DNA from: Salinivirgaceae bacterium
GTDB lineage: Bacteria > Bacteroidota > Bacteroidia > Bacteroidales > SZUA-534
DNA: 64,000 nt
Assembly (NCBI GenBank): GCA_017527435.1
Contig: JAFXQB010000001.1
Location: 564,696-628,695 of the forward strand
Direction of reading: 5' to 3'
Shown here: positions 1-7,582 of the stretch, in pieces
Position numbering within the stretch: the first letter of the stretch is position 1
Layout of the letters: every line of letters begins with the position of its first letter
Made by a program: the position numbers and the translations under genes
Notes under the pieces: model-generated
The model's input: the letters and a program-made list of their open reading frames with translations, nothing else
The model's database searches: none
What the model was told of the DNA's origin: nothing

Positions 1-233
1 TTGGCAATATTTGGTTTTTGTTCCGGTGCTGCGTTCGATAGGGAATAAAGGTAGCGTCCGTCGCGTGTTGGGCGCTTAAACACTTTCAGCAGTTTCAAAT
101 CACGCGAAAGCGTGGCCTGCGTAACCGAACAATTTTTTGAATTGAGTATTTGAAGAAGTTTGTCTTGCGAGTCAACTTCTTCATTCTGAATGATTTTTGT
201 TATCAAGGCCAGTCTTTGGCTTCTGCTTTCCAT
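1..233 (-). CDS. argR: Arginine repressor ArgR, N-terminal part (cut by window edge)
   Basis: Reading the minus strand from an ATG at 233 gives a protein starting MESRSQRLALITKIIQNEEV and carrying the ArgR winged-helix recognition stretch QATLSRDLKLLKV at about residues 38-50. Only about 77 residues are inside the window; the C-terminal arginine-binding hexamerisation domain lies beyond position 1. ArgR family proteins sense L-arginine and control arginine synthesis or breakdown. argH lies in the same window at 39.8 kb but is not adjacent. A TAnnTTTG-type -7 box and a 14-base palindrome lie just upstream, suggesting autoregulation (inference). The remaining 234-543 stretch holds these sites and no visible gene. 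Confidence 0.85.
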   Translation of the reverse strand, partial: MESRSQRLALITKIIQNEEVDSQDKLLQILNSKNCSVTQATLSRDLKLLKVFKRPTRDGRYLYSLSNAAPEQKPNIA

Positions 234-267
234 TGAAGGATATTGTTTTTTTAATTCATTCAGGGTG

Positions 268-275
268 CAAAGGTA
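268..275 (-). promoter_or_regulatory. Promoter -7 box of argR
   Basis: The minus strand reads TACCTTTG, a full match to the Bacteroidetes TAnnTTTG element, 35 bases before the argR start codon. No clear TTTG is seen at the expected upstream distance. Confidence 0.55.
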
Positions 276-290
276 AATTTTTTATCAGTG

Positions 291-304
291 TGCATATTTA
301 TGCA
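291..304. promoter_or_regulatory. Candidate ArgR operator (ARG-box-like palindrome)
   Basis: TGCATATTTATGCA is a perfect 14-base palindrome with an A/T core. It resembles the known ARG box layout TGAAT-WWWW-ATTCA, with one changed base per half site. It sits 15 bases upstream of the argR -7 box, where a repressor would block polymerase. Function is inferred from position and symmetry only. Confidence 0.4.
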
Positions 305-543
305 GCCAATGTTTATTTACTAAAATAAGAAATTCACTTAATCGATATTAGAAAATAATTAATCCACAATAAGTTACAATTAAAAAGCTTTGAATGACGA
401 GTTTTTTGGGAATTGAAAAAGTTGATAATTAGACAGTTCGCGTTTTGGGTTATCGACAACGATTTTCGCCATCGCACTTCACCAATAAATCACTACCTTC
501 AATGCCGGAAATTTAATAATGTCAGAAATTTAAACTAAACTAT

Positions 544-999
544 ATGAGAGTTGTTATTCAGCGTGTTAAACGGTCGAGCGTGACCATTGATGGCGAAATG
601 GTGGCATCAATTGGCGCGGGGCTGATGATTTTGGTTGGCATTGAGCCGGCCGACACTAGCGCCGATGCCGATTATTTGTGTGGTAAAATTGCCCGGTTGC
701 GCATTTTTGATGATGAGAACGGCGTGATGAACCGTTCGGTGGCCGATGTGGGCGGCGAGCTGCTTGTGGTGTCGCAGTTCACGCTTTTCGCGCAGACCAG
801 CCACGGCAACCGCCCGTCGTACATTCGCGCCGCCCGTCCCGAGCAGGCAATACCGCTCTACGAAGAATTTGTGGCAAAACTCGAAACCGCGTCGGGTATA
901 AAACCGCAAACAGGCCGCTTTGGCGCGATGATGGATGTGGAACTGATCAATGACGGCCCCGTGACCATCATCATCGACAGCCGGCAGAAAGATTTTTAG
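544..999 (+). CDS. dtd: D-aminoacyl-tRNA deacylase
   Basis: This 151-residue protein has the full length and hallmark motifs of DTD: the N-terminal [17 protein letters not shown], the SQFTLFA motif near residue 77 and the C-terminal cross-subunit NGPVT-type motif, here NDGPVTII, near residue 137. DTD removes D-amino acids (and glycine from tRNA-Ala) wrongly attached to tRNA, acting as a cytoplasmic homodimer. The ATG at 544 is the only start giving the conserved N terminus. It stands alone, between argR (divergent) and a convergent START-like gene whose stop is one base away. Confidence 0.95.
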   Translation: MRVVIQRVKRSSVTIDGEMVASIGAGLMILVGIEPADTSADADYLCGKIARLRIFDDENGVMNRSVADVGGELLVVSQFTLFAQTSHGNRPSYIRAARPEQAIPLYEEFVAKLETASGIKPQTGRFGAMMDVELINDGPVTIIIDSRQKDF

Positions 1000-1000
1000 C

Positions 1001-1399
1001 CTACCTTATCATTTCCATCTTGGCAACCAGCGTGTCAACAAACTCGGTCAGCGGTTTCTTCAGCATCACTGACATCAGAGCGTTGACATCAGCATCAAAG
1101 GTGACTCTGAAGGCTGTTTCAGTCTCGTGAAACTCTTTGAGTTGAATCCACATTGTAAACCGTAGCGGCGAATCCATGCTCTCTATTTTCAGCAGGTTGT
1201 TCGGTTCGCGCTCGACAATGCGCATCCCGAAACGGCCGGCCTTGTCGATGGTGAAAGTACATGAATCGGCGGTGGCTTCAACATCCTTTATCTTGTCGTT
1301 TTGCGGCAGCATGGCCGAGTTGATTCGGCTGAAGTCTGATATCAAAGAAAATACGCGGTCGGGCGTTGCATAAATGTGCCCCCTTTTCTCAATTCTCAT
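1001..1399 (-). CDS. SRPBCC/START-like lipid-binding-fold protein
   Basis: A 132-residue protein beginning MRIEKRGHIYATPDRVFSLI, typical of the polyketide cyclase / START-like fold, with the usual N-terminal pattern in which a strand is followed by a helix with xxVFxLI. The C-terminal long helix (VMLKKPLTEFVDTLVAKMEM) fits the fold. The ATG at 1399 is chosen because the reading frame can be extended upstream but then runs through a terminator hairpin and lacks fold sequence. The ligand and role are not known. Its stop is one base from the end of dtd, so the two genes converge. Confidence 0.75.
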   Translation of the reverse strand: MRIEKRGHIYATPDRVFSLISDFSRINSAMLPQNDKIKDVEATADSCTFTIDKAGRFGMRIVEREPNNLLKIESMDSPLRFTMWIQLKEFHETETAFRVTFDADVNALMSVMLKKPLTEFVDTLVAKMEMIR

Positions 1400-1443
1400 A
1401 GTCCGTGTTTTTTTTGCCAAAAGTACTCTTTTTTGTCGTACAC

Positions 1444-1475
1444 GAAAAAAAACGGGCAGCCCCGAAAAGCCGCCC
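1444..1475 (-). terminator. Rho-independent terminator, minus strand
   Basis: On the minus strand a 7-bp GC-rich stem (GGGCGGC with GCTGCCC, one G-T pair) encloses an 8-base loop and is followed by a run of eight T. It lies directly after the tiny reading frame at 1483-1576 and before the START-like gene, so it most likely ends a short transcript that starts near 1600. Confidence 0.7.
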
Positions 1476-1482
1476 ATTGCAA

Positions 1483-1576
1483 CTAATTGAAAAAACACTT
1501 TGCGATGTTTTCCATCATTTGAAAGACGAGTTTGACGCCCTTGCGGTTGCGTGGTATGCTTTTTTTCTGCTGCCAT
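1483..1576 (-). pseudogene. Possible 30-residue basic small protein, frame broken at an A7 run
   Basis: From the ATG at 1576 the unshifted frame runs through the terminator and makes no sense as a protein. Dropping one A from the run of seven A (plus-strand T7 at 1560-1566) gives a neat 30-residue basic product ending KGVKLVFQMMENIAKCFFN, stopping at 1483 a few bases before a strong terminator. The size of the unit, its AT-rich upstream region and the terminator support a real short transcript. Whether the extra A is a sequencing error, a mutation or a slippage site cannot be decided here. I do not recognise the peptide. Confidence 0.35.
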
Positions 1577-1724
1577 CGTCGGGGATTTCTTTATTCAATA
1601 ATTTTTATACAAATACAATATATTAAAATTCAACAAATTGCAAATGCAGAATTACGTTTGCTTATCATTTTAAAAAAAATGCCAAAAACACAGGTCCGAC
1701 AATATTTTTTATCACAAAAAAATG

Positions 1725-1732
1725 TATTTTTG
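1725..1732 (+). promoter_or_regulatory. Promoter -7 box of the lipoprotein gene
   Basis: TATTTTTG matches TAnnTTTG exactly and lies 40 bases before the ATG at 1773. The upstream region is A/T rich with no clear TTTG at -33. Confidence 0.55.
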
Positions 1733-1772
1733 TCTACCAAATAACAAGTTGTATCTATTAATTGAGCAGATT

Positions 1773-2585
1773 ATGAAATCAATTAAACTATTAGCGTTTT
1801 TAATCTTGAGTACCGCTGTGATTGCGGCTTGCAGCAATAGCGGAAACAAAACAAATAAAAGTGCGGCTTCAGAAATCGACGATGTGTCTGTTGCTCAGAT
1901 AATTGAAGATTTGGAAAGTATTCCAACACCTACTACCGTCGAGCTGATGTCGATGATTAACAAACTTGGTCTTGCGTACTTGTATGATGTGACCAACAGT
2001 CTGGCCAATCAGGAAAACTACTTGAGCACCAAGCAGAAGGCCCTGAACCTGGGCGTTTATGCCGCCGACCTGAGTTATGACGTGGCCTATCAGAGAAAAG
2101 CTGAAACCGAAGAGTATCTGCGCTGCATTCTGACAATGGCAAGCGACCTAAACATCAGCATCGACGCCGATAAAATCTCGAGCAAATTCGAAGGCAACAT
2201 CGACAATGTTGACGGACTGATTGCTGTTGTAAAAGATGTGTTCAAAGAGTCGCAGTACATTCTGAACCAGACAAGCCAGACCGAAACCGCATTGTTGTTC
2301 CTTATCGGCAGCTGGGTTGAAAGTGCTTACATCTGCGTGTCAGCATCAGACTTGGCAGCCAATAACATGGAATTTCTCGATGTGGCCTTGAGCCATTTCG
2401 AGTATGCGGCAACCATCATCAAATACATCGAAAGCCGGAAGGACAATGCCGATTTTGCTGAATTCTACAACGATTTCACCGAAATTATGAAACAGGTTGA
2501 AATTTACAGAACAGACAAGAACAATTCAGAAAAATTCGATGGCGTTGCAAGCATTATCAAGAGAATGCGCAACGGTATCATCTAA
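1773..2585 (+). CDS. Bacteroidetes lipoprotein of unknown function
   Basis: The 270-residue product starts MKSIKLLAFLILSTAVIAAC, a lipoprotein signal with the lipobox cysteine at residue 20. The rest is soluble and mostly helical by eye (many E/K/L/A heptad-like stretches), with no catalytic motif recognised. The chosen ATG is the one that places the signal peptide at the N terminus; an upstream in-frame start adds an unlikely leader. It has its own promoter box and a clean terminator, so it is a monocistronic gene. Probably anchored in the inner or outer membrane facing the periplasm (inference from the signal). Confidence 0.75.
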   Translation: MKSIKLLAFLILSTAVIAACSNSGNKTNKSAASEIDDVSVAQIIEDLESIPTPTTVELMSMINKLGLAYLYDVTNSLANQENYLSTKQKALNLGVYAADLSYDVAYQRKAETEEYLRCILTMASDLNISIDADKISSKFEGNIDNVDGLIAVVKDVFKESQYILNQTSQTETALLFLIGSWVESAYICVSASDLAANNMEFLDVALSHFEYAATIIKYIESRKDNADFAEFYNDFTEIMKQVEIYRTDKNNSEKFDGVASIIKRMRNGII

Positions 2586-2610
2586 CAACTCTTACATATA
2601 TATAATTAAA

Positions 2611-2634
2611 GCGGCTCAACAGCCGCTTTTTTTT
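2611..2634 (+). terminator. Terminator after the lipoprotein gene
   Basis: GCGGCT and AGCCGC form a 6-bp stem with a four-base loop, followed by eight T. Confidence 0.85.
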
Positions 2635-2678
2635 GTTACAGACTGCAGCAAAAACTGACACAATTTGCATAAATAATG

Positions 2679-2686
2679 TAATTTTG
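2679..2686 (+). promoter_or_regulatory. Promoter -7 box of the sigma-54 activator operon
   Basis: TAATTTTG matches TAnnTTTG and lies 21 bases before the ATG at 2708, giving a short leader. Confidence 0.5.
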
Positions 2687-2707
2687 TCAGTCTTTAAAGG
2701 AAACGAT

Positions 2708-3943
2708 ATGGACTTACAGCAAGTCAAACAACGATTCGGGATAATCGGTAACGCCGAAGGGCTGAACCGCGCCATTGAGCGCGCCATTCAGGTGGCGCCA
2801 ACCGACCTGGCCGTGCTGGTGACAGGCGAGAGCGGCACAGGCAAAGAGACATTCCCCAAGATTATCCACCAATATAGTTCGCGCAAGCACGGCGAGTATA
2901 TAGCCGTCAACTGTGGCGCCATTCCCGAAGGCACCATCGACTCGGAACTTTTCGGTCATGAGAAAGGCGCGTTCACGGGTGCGCACGAAGCGCGGAAAGG
3001 CTATTTTGAAGTGGCCGACAACGGAACCATCTTCCTTGACGAAGTGGCCGAGATGCCGCTGTCGACACAGGCACGACTGCTACGCGTGCTCGAGAGTGGC
3101 GAGTTTATCCGCGTGGGCTCGTCGAAAGTGCAGAAAACCAACGTGCGGGTGGTGGCGGCAACCAACGTGAATGTGCTTCAGGCAGTTGAGACAGGCAAGT
3201 TCCGCGAAGACCTGTACTATCGTCTCAACACCGTGCCAATCAAAATCCCGCCCCTGCGCGAGCGCGTTGACGACATCCATCTGCTTTTCCGCAAATTCAC
3301 AGCCGACTTTGCCGACAAATTCCAAATGCCGCCCCTGACGCTCACCCCCGACGCCCGCGCAATGCTCGAACGGTTCCGCTGGCCAGGCAATGTGCGCCAG
3401 CTGAAAAACATCACCGAGCAGCTTTCGATTCTTGAAGAGAACCGCACCATAACGGCCGAAACACTGCAGCGCTATCTGCCTGAAAGTGAAGGCGCTCACC
3501 TGCCAGCCATTGTCGGACACTCCGATGAGCAGTCATTCGCTTCAGAGCGCGAGATTCTCTACAAGGTGCTCTTCGACATGAAAAACGATGTGAACGACCT
3601 GAAGCGGCTGGTTCACGACCTGATGGAACAAAAAGGCGACCACACCCAGTTCTCGAAAGACCACGCACGCATCATCCAGAGCATCTACTCGGAACATAAG
3701 CCTAACTATGACGACACCGATGAAGCACCAATGATTATCACACATCACGCCGACACTCAAAACTCTCATATTCAGGACACTGAAGAGTTTGTGGAAGAGT
3801 CGCTCTCACTCGAAGACAAAGAAGTGGAAATGATTCGCAAGGCGCTGATGCGGCACAATGGCAAGCGCAAGTACGCAGCCGAAGATTTAGGCATCTCTGA
3901 ACGCACGCTCTATCGGAAAATAAAAGAGTATAACATTGAGTAG
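2708..3943 (+). CDS. Sigma-54 interacting AAA+ transcription activator with Fis-type HTH
   Basis: A 411-residue bacterial enhancer-binding protein. The AAA+ domain fills roughly residues 10-240, with Walker A GESGTGKE near 40, the sigma-54 contact loop GAFTGA near 89, Walker B GTIFLDE near 109 and the arginine-finger region REDLYYRLN near 172. There is no receiver, GAF or PAS domain in front, so it is not a classical response regulator. A linker with little recognisable structure leads to a C-terminal Fis-like helix-turn-helix (RKYAAEDLGISERTLYRKIK). It is the first gene of a run with lptE, a TPR gene and secG, an arrangement familiar from Bacteroidetes. It may be constitutively active or controlled by partner proteins (inference). 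Confidence 0.93.
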   Translation: MDLQQVKQRFGIIGNAEGLNRAIERAIQVAPTDLAVLVTGESGTGKETFPKIIHQYSSRKHGEYIAVNCGAIPEGTIDSELFGHEKGAFTGAHEARKGYFEVADNGTIFLDEVAEMPLSTQARLLRVLESGEFIRVGSSKVQKTNVRVVAATNVNVLQAVETGKFREDLYYRLNTVPIKIPPLRERVDDIHLLFRKFTADFADKFQMPPLTLTPDARAMLERFRWPGNVRQLKNITEQLSILEENRTITAETLQRYLPESEGAHLPAIVGHSDEQSFASEREILYKVLFDMKNDVNDLKRLVHDLMEQKGDHTQFSKDHARIIQSIYSEHKPNYDDTDEAPMIITHHADTQNSHIQDTEEFVEESLSLEDKEVEMIRKALMRHNGKRKYAAEDLGISERTLYRKIKEYNIE

Positions 3944-4070
3944 GGATTTTTGATTTTTGATTTAGGAATTACGATTTACGAATACTGAAACATTAAACCT
4001 TAAACATTACACTTTACTCATTACTCATTGAACATTACTCATTAAAATTACACTTTACTCAAGCAAGAAA

Positions 4071-4571
4071 ATGCGCAAACTGATAATACTCATATCAATC
4101 ATCGCCTTGGCGACTGGGTGCACAATAAGTTACTCGTTCACGGGCGCGTCAATTCCGCCAGACGCAAAAACCGTCTTTGTTGCCGACTTCCGTAACGTGG
4201 CGCCACTGGTGAACCCATCGCTCGCCAACGACCTGACCGAAGCGATGAAAGACAAGTTTGTTGGGCAGACATCGCTGAAGCTGGGCGACGAGAACGCTGA
4301 CCTTTATTTCGAAGGCTCGATAACAGCCTACGGTACTCAGCCTGTGGCAATCAAAACGGGCGATGTGGCAGCGCAGAACCGCTTGACAATCACCGTAAAA
4401 GTGAAGTTTGTGAACAACAAGGACAAAAGCGCCAATTTCGACACATCGTTCTCGCGCTACGAAGACTACGACAGCCAGTACAGCCTGACCGATGTTGAGG
4501 ACCAACTTGTCAAGACAATTGTCGAAAGCCTTGTGGATGACATATTTACAAAAGCAGTAGTCAACTGGTAA
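4071..4571 (+). CDS. lptE: LPS assembly lipoprotein LptE-like
   Basis: A 166-residue lipoprotein with signal MRKLIILISIIALATGC (lipobox cysteine at residue 17) followed by the LptE-family start YSFTGASIPPDAKTVFVADF, and the typical alternating strands such as RLTITVKVKFVN. LptE plugs the LptD barrel and helps place lipopolysaccharide in the outer leaflet. It lies downstream of the sigma-54 activator across a 127-base spacer made of short repeated motifs (ACATTACTCATT-like). The next gene follows after one to eleven bases, so they are probably co-transcribed. Confidence 0.85.
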   Translation: MRKLIILISIIALATGCTISYSFTGASIPPDAKTVFVADFRNVAPLVNPSLANDLTEAMKDKFVGQTSLKLGDENADLYFEGSITAYGTQPVAIKTGDVAAQNRLTITVKVKFVNNKDKSANFDTSFSRYEDYDSQYSLTDVEDQLVKTIVESLVDDIFTKAVVNW

Positions 4572-4582
4572 TTTTGACGGAA

Positions 4583-5347
4583 ATGGACAAGAGCAAACTG
4601 ATGATGTATATGCAGAATCCCGAACTTCTGGGCGACCGCAATCTGCCCGAAGTCAAGGAACTGGTCGATGAATATCCGTGTTTTCAGTCGGCCAGAATGC
4701 TGTACGTCAAGAATTTGCGCAATCAGGGCTACTCAAACTACGGCAAAGCGCTGCGCGAGACAGCCGTTTACGTCACCAACCGCACCAAGCTGTTCTTTCT
4801 GCTCGACGAGCGCGTTATCATAAAACACGATGCCGCGCCCGACCAGATTGAAGCCGAATCCGAAGTGTTCGACTTTACAAAGATGACCGAGCTGGCAGGA
4901 TTCACAACAAAACCGTCGGAATCTGAAAAGGCAAAAACAGCGCTCGACAACCTGATTGAAAACGCGACAACCATGCAGCCGTATTTCAAAAATCTGAGCG
5001 ACACCTTCGACCTGAACGATTTCCGCCAGACTTTCGGGAAAAAAGACAAACCGACGCCCAAAACCAAAGCAGAGCATCACGCCGAACTGCTCGACAATTT
5101 CAAAGGATTCAACATTCAACCCGAAAAAGTTGATGAAAATCAAAAAGCTGAGCCCGACCTTTCAATTAAAAGCTCTACTGAAAGCACCGACCTGATGTCG
5201 GATACTCTGGCGCAGATATATTTCAAAACAGGGGCATACGAAAAGGCTCTGCTCATGTATGAAAAATTGTGTTTGAAATATCCAGAAAAAAACGCTTACT
5301 TTGCGGCTCGAATTAAAGAAATAAAGGAAATTATTAACAATAAATAA
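4583..5347 (+). CDS. Hypothetical protein with C-terminal TPR-like motif
   Basis: A 254-residue cytoplasmic-looking protein starting MDKSKLMMYMQNPELLGDRN. A TTG nine bases upstream, three bases after the lptE stop, is a possible alternative start. The N-terminal part carries a conserved-looking helical region (LVDEYPCFQSARMLYVKNL), the middle is charged and low in structure, and the C terminus has one tetratricopeptide-like repeat (LAQIYFKTGAYEKALLMYEK). It lies between lptE and secG and is a usual member of this Bacteroidetes cluster; its role is unknown. Confidence 0.75.
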   Translation: MDKSKLMMYMQNPELLGDRNLPEVKELVDEYPCFQSARMLYVKNLRNQGYSNYGKALRETAVYVTNRTKLFFLLDERVIIKHDAAPDQIEAESEVFDFTKMTELAGFTTKPSESEKAKTALDNLIENATTMQPYFKNLSDTFDLNDFRQTFGKKDKPTPKTKAEHHAELLDNFKGFNIQPEKVDENQKAEPDLSIKSSTESTDLMSDTLAQIYFKTGAYEKALLMYEKLCLKYPEKNAYFAARIKEIKEIINNK

Positions 5348-5356
5348 CTTAAAGAA

Positions 5357-5695
5357 ATGTTTACAATTATCACAGTCCTTGTATTTTTTGTCTGCATCTT
5401 AATGATACTCATCGTGTTAGTCCAAAACTCAAAAGGTGGCGGTCTGGCATCGAATTTCAGCAGTGCCAATCAGGTTATGGGTGTCCGCAAGACTACCGAT
5501 TTCCTTGAGAAAGGCACATGGACACTGGCAGGCGCTCTGCTTGTTTTGTGCATTCTGGCATCGGCATTCATTCCGCGCGGCGGGGCTGAAGTTGAAGGCA
5601 GCATGCTTCAAGAGAAGATTGAAGAGACACCCGAGTCATTTATGGGTAACTTCCCGACAGCAGCACCAGCAGCCGAAGAGACGACTGCCGAGTAA
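5357..5695 (+). CDS. secG: Preprotein translocase subunit SecG
   Basis: A 112-residue protein with two membrane segments (about residues 3-22 and 55-74) separated by the SecG signature loop VQNSKGGGLASNFSSANQ and the region VRKTTDFLEKGTW. SecG joins SecYE and aids protein export through the inner membrane. The C-terminal tail is acidic and alanine rich. It ends the sigma-54 activator/lptE run and is followed at once by a strong terminator. Confidence 0.95.
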   Translation: MFTIITVLVFFVCILMILIVLVQNSKGGGLASNFSSANQVMGVRKTTDFLEKGTWTLAGALLVLCILASAFIPRGGAEVEGSMLQEKIEETPESFMGNFPTAAPAAEETTAE

Positions 5696-5722
5696 GATTC
5701 GGATACAAAAAATCACACAAAA

Positions 5723-5747
5723 GCCAACCTGCAGGTTGGCTTTTTTT
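5723..5747 (+). terminator. Terminator after secG
   Basis: GCCAACCT and AGGTTGGC form an 8-bp stem with a two-base loop, followed by seven T. Confidence 0.9.
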
Positions 5748-5773
5748 GTGGAATGACACGGGAATAATGCCAC

Positions 5774-6349
5774 TTAAAACTTATATGTGAACCCCATATT
5801 CAACAGATGGCCGTTGTTTGCCATAAGCTCGAAGTTGGATGTGGTGTGGTCCGTGTCCTTGTTTTTGGTGTGTGAATAATTAACCCCAAGCACATTTGCA
5901 AAAATGTCGAAATCCCAACGGTCGTTTATCTCGACTGTAAGCACGGGCAGCAACTCAAGCTTGACGCTTCGCTCGCTGTCGGCAAATCCGAACACCGAAA
6001 TGGCTTCGGCGCCAAAGATTAATCTGCCAGCCTGAAGAATATCGTAATGCAGATAAGGCTCTATGGCATAGGCCGATTCCGACTCTGTGTTTTTGTGGCC
6101 GTCAAGCCAAGTCGAAGTTTTGCTGCGGTTGTAGCCGAATCCCACACCGACTTCCCAGCTTCCCATCACGTATCCAACCGACGGCACAACTTCAAAACTG
6201 AATGATGACGATTCCTTGTCGCCATTGTTAGCGCTATTTCCCGATACAATGCCAGCGGTTCCGCTAACCACAAACTGCGCGTTGGCCTGCATAGCCAGCA
6301 ACATAATGGCTACGGCAAAAATTGTTGATGCAAAAAACAAGTTTTTCAT
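5774..6349 (-). CDS. Small outer-membrane beta-barrel protein
   Basis: A 191-residue protein with a clear signal peptide (MKNLFFASTIFAVAIMLLAM, cleaved after QANA) and alternating hydrophobic/polar strands ending in the outer-membrane C-terminal phenylalanine (GFTYKF). The pattern VGYVMGSWEVGVGFGYNRS is typical of eight-stranded barrels of the OmpW/OmpA-like kind in Bacteroidetes. No ligand can be assigned. It is related in architecture to the protein at 38.25 kb. It converges on secG. Confidence 0.75.
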   Translation of the reverse strand: MKNLFFASTIFAVAIMLLAMQANAQFVVSGTAGIVSGNSANNGDKESSSFSFEVVPSVGYVMGSWEVGVGFGYNRSKTSTWLDGHKNTESESAYAIEPYLHYDILQAGRLIFGAEAISVFGFADSERSVKLELLPVLTVEINDRWDFDIFANVLGVNYSHTKNKDTDHTTSNFELMANNGHLLNMGFTYKF

Positions 6350-6396
6350 ATAAATTCAGCTTTATTGTTTAATCGGTGAATCGATTGTTTGACAAC

Positions 6397-6415
6397 GGAC
6401 GCACGCGGTGCGTCC
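6397..6415. repeat. Intergenic palindrome, GGACGCAC/GTGCGTCC
   Basis: An 8-bp perfect stem with a three-base spacer, continuing CCTAC. Its end sequence resembles the palindromes at 13539 and 24790 (GTAG-GAC ends), so it is counted as one member of a small dispersed family. Confidence 0.5.
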
Positions 6416-6493
6416 CTACCAACACCCAACACCTAATACCTATAACCAACCTTCAATACCATTTGCAAATATCTAACTTTCAACTCCTAATTC

Positions 6494-7579
6494 CTACATC
6501 CTAACTTCCGATTCCTTCTTTGGGAAAAGCAGCGAGAGCACAATGCTCAGCGTGATGATCCCCAGAATGACATAGAGCGAGTGCACCGAGCTGAAGCCAA
6601 TCTCGTCGAGCCAATGATGGAAAAGCAGCTTGGCGCCCACAAAGAGCAGCAGTACGGCAACGCCCTGCTTCAGATAGCAGAACTTGTCAACCGCGCCCGA
6701 GAGCATAAAGAACAGCGACCGCAGTCCGATGATGGCGAAGATGTTCGAGAAGAACACCACGTAAGGGTCGCAAGTGACTGAGAATATGGCGGGTATGCTG
6801 TCGAATGCAAAAATCAGGTCGGTGAACTCAATGGTAATCACCACAATGAGCAGCGGGGTGATGAAGAGTTTGTGCCGATGGTCGCGGATGAAGAAACGGC
6901 CGTTCACATAGCGCGGATAGACGCTGAAATGCTTCGACAGGAACTTCACCAACTTATGGTCGCGCGGGTCGGTATTGGCGTTGTCGTCTTCCTTCTTGAA
7001 GAACATTTTCACGCCCATATAAGCCAGATAAGCGCCGAAAACAAGCAGAATCCAGTTGAACTTCTGAATGAGCGTCGAGCCCAGGAAGATGAACGAGAAC
7101 CGCAGGATGATGGCGCCCAGAATGCCCCAGAAAAGCACCGATTTGTAATCTTTCTTGCGCACGCCAAAGCCCGTGAGCAGCATCAGCATCACAAAAAGGT
7201 TGTCGATTGAGAGCGTCTCTTCAATCAGGTATCCCGAAAGGAAATCAATCGACATACTGTGCTGATATTGGCTGACGGCCGACTCGATGGTGAGTCCGTT
7301 GGCCATTGCCTGCTCAAGCGGCAGCCCGTCGTACTTGAAACTCAAGCCGTATTTCTGCGTCACATGAAGCAGCTCGTCGAACGTGTCGATGCCGTGAACC
7401 AGATGGCCGTCGAACCTGAGAAACAGGAAGAAACCGAGCGCCAGCGTCACCCACACCACCGTCCACACCGATGCTTCCTTGATGCTGACCACGTGGTGGC
7501 CGCGCCCGACAAACAGCAGGTCGAACATCAGCACGCCAATTATAAACGCTATGAAAATCAGTAGAAAAATGTTGTCCAT
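6494..7579 (-). CDS. TerC family integral membrane protein (Alx-like)
   Basis: A 361-residue polytopic membrane protein with about nine hydrophobic segments. The family-defining stretches are visible: LSIDNLFVMLMLL near residue 123 and the second acidic membrane motif EFTDLIFAFDSIPA near residue 251. TerC/Alx proteins move metal ions, with manganese export best documented; the acidic residues in these two motifs form the ion site. An insert at residues 60-105 separates the first two membrane segments. The start lies three bases from the hldD stop, so the two genes are co-transcribed, hldD first. Confidence 0.88.
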   Translation of the reverse strand: MDNIFLLIFIAFIIGVLMFDLLFVGRGHHVVSIKEASVWTVVWVTLALGFFLFLRFDGHLVHGIDTFDELLHVTQKYGLSFKYDGLPLEQAMANGLTIESAVSQYQHSMSIDFLSGYLIEETLSIDNLFVMLMLLTGFGVRKKDYKSVLFWGILGAIILRFSFIFLGSTLIQKFNWILLVFGAYLAYMGVKMFFKKEDDNANTDPRDHKLVKFLSKHFSVYPRYVNGRFFIRDHRHKLFITPLLIVVITIEFTDLIFAFDSIPAIFSVTCDPYVVFFSNIFAIIGLRSLFFMLSGAVDKFCYLKQGVAVLLLFVGAKLLFHHWLDEIGFSSVHSLYVILGIITLSIVLSLLFPKKESEVRM

Positions 7580-7582
7580 CGG

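Noticed and set aside
1001..1576. Longer version of the START-like protein starting at 1576
   Set aside because: The extra N-terminal residues run across a strong terminator and do not resemble the fold; the ATG at 1399 fits the family start.
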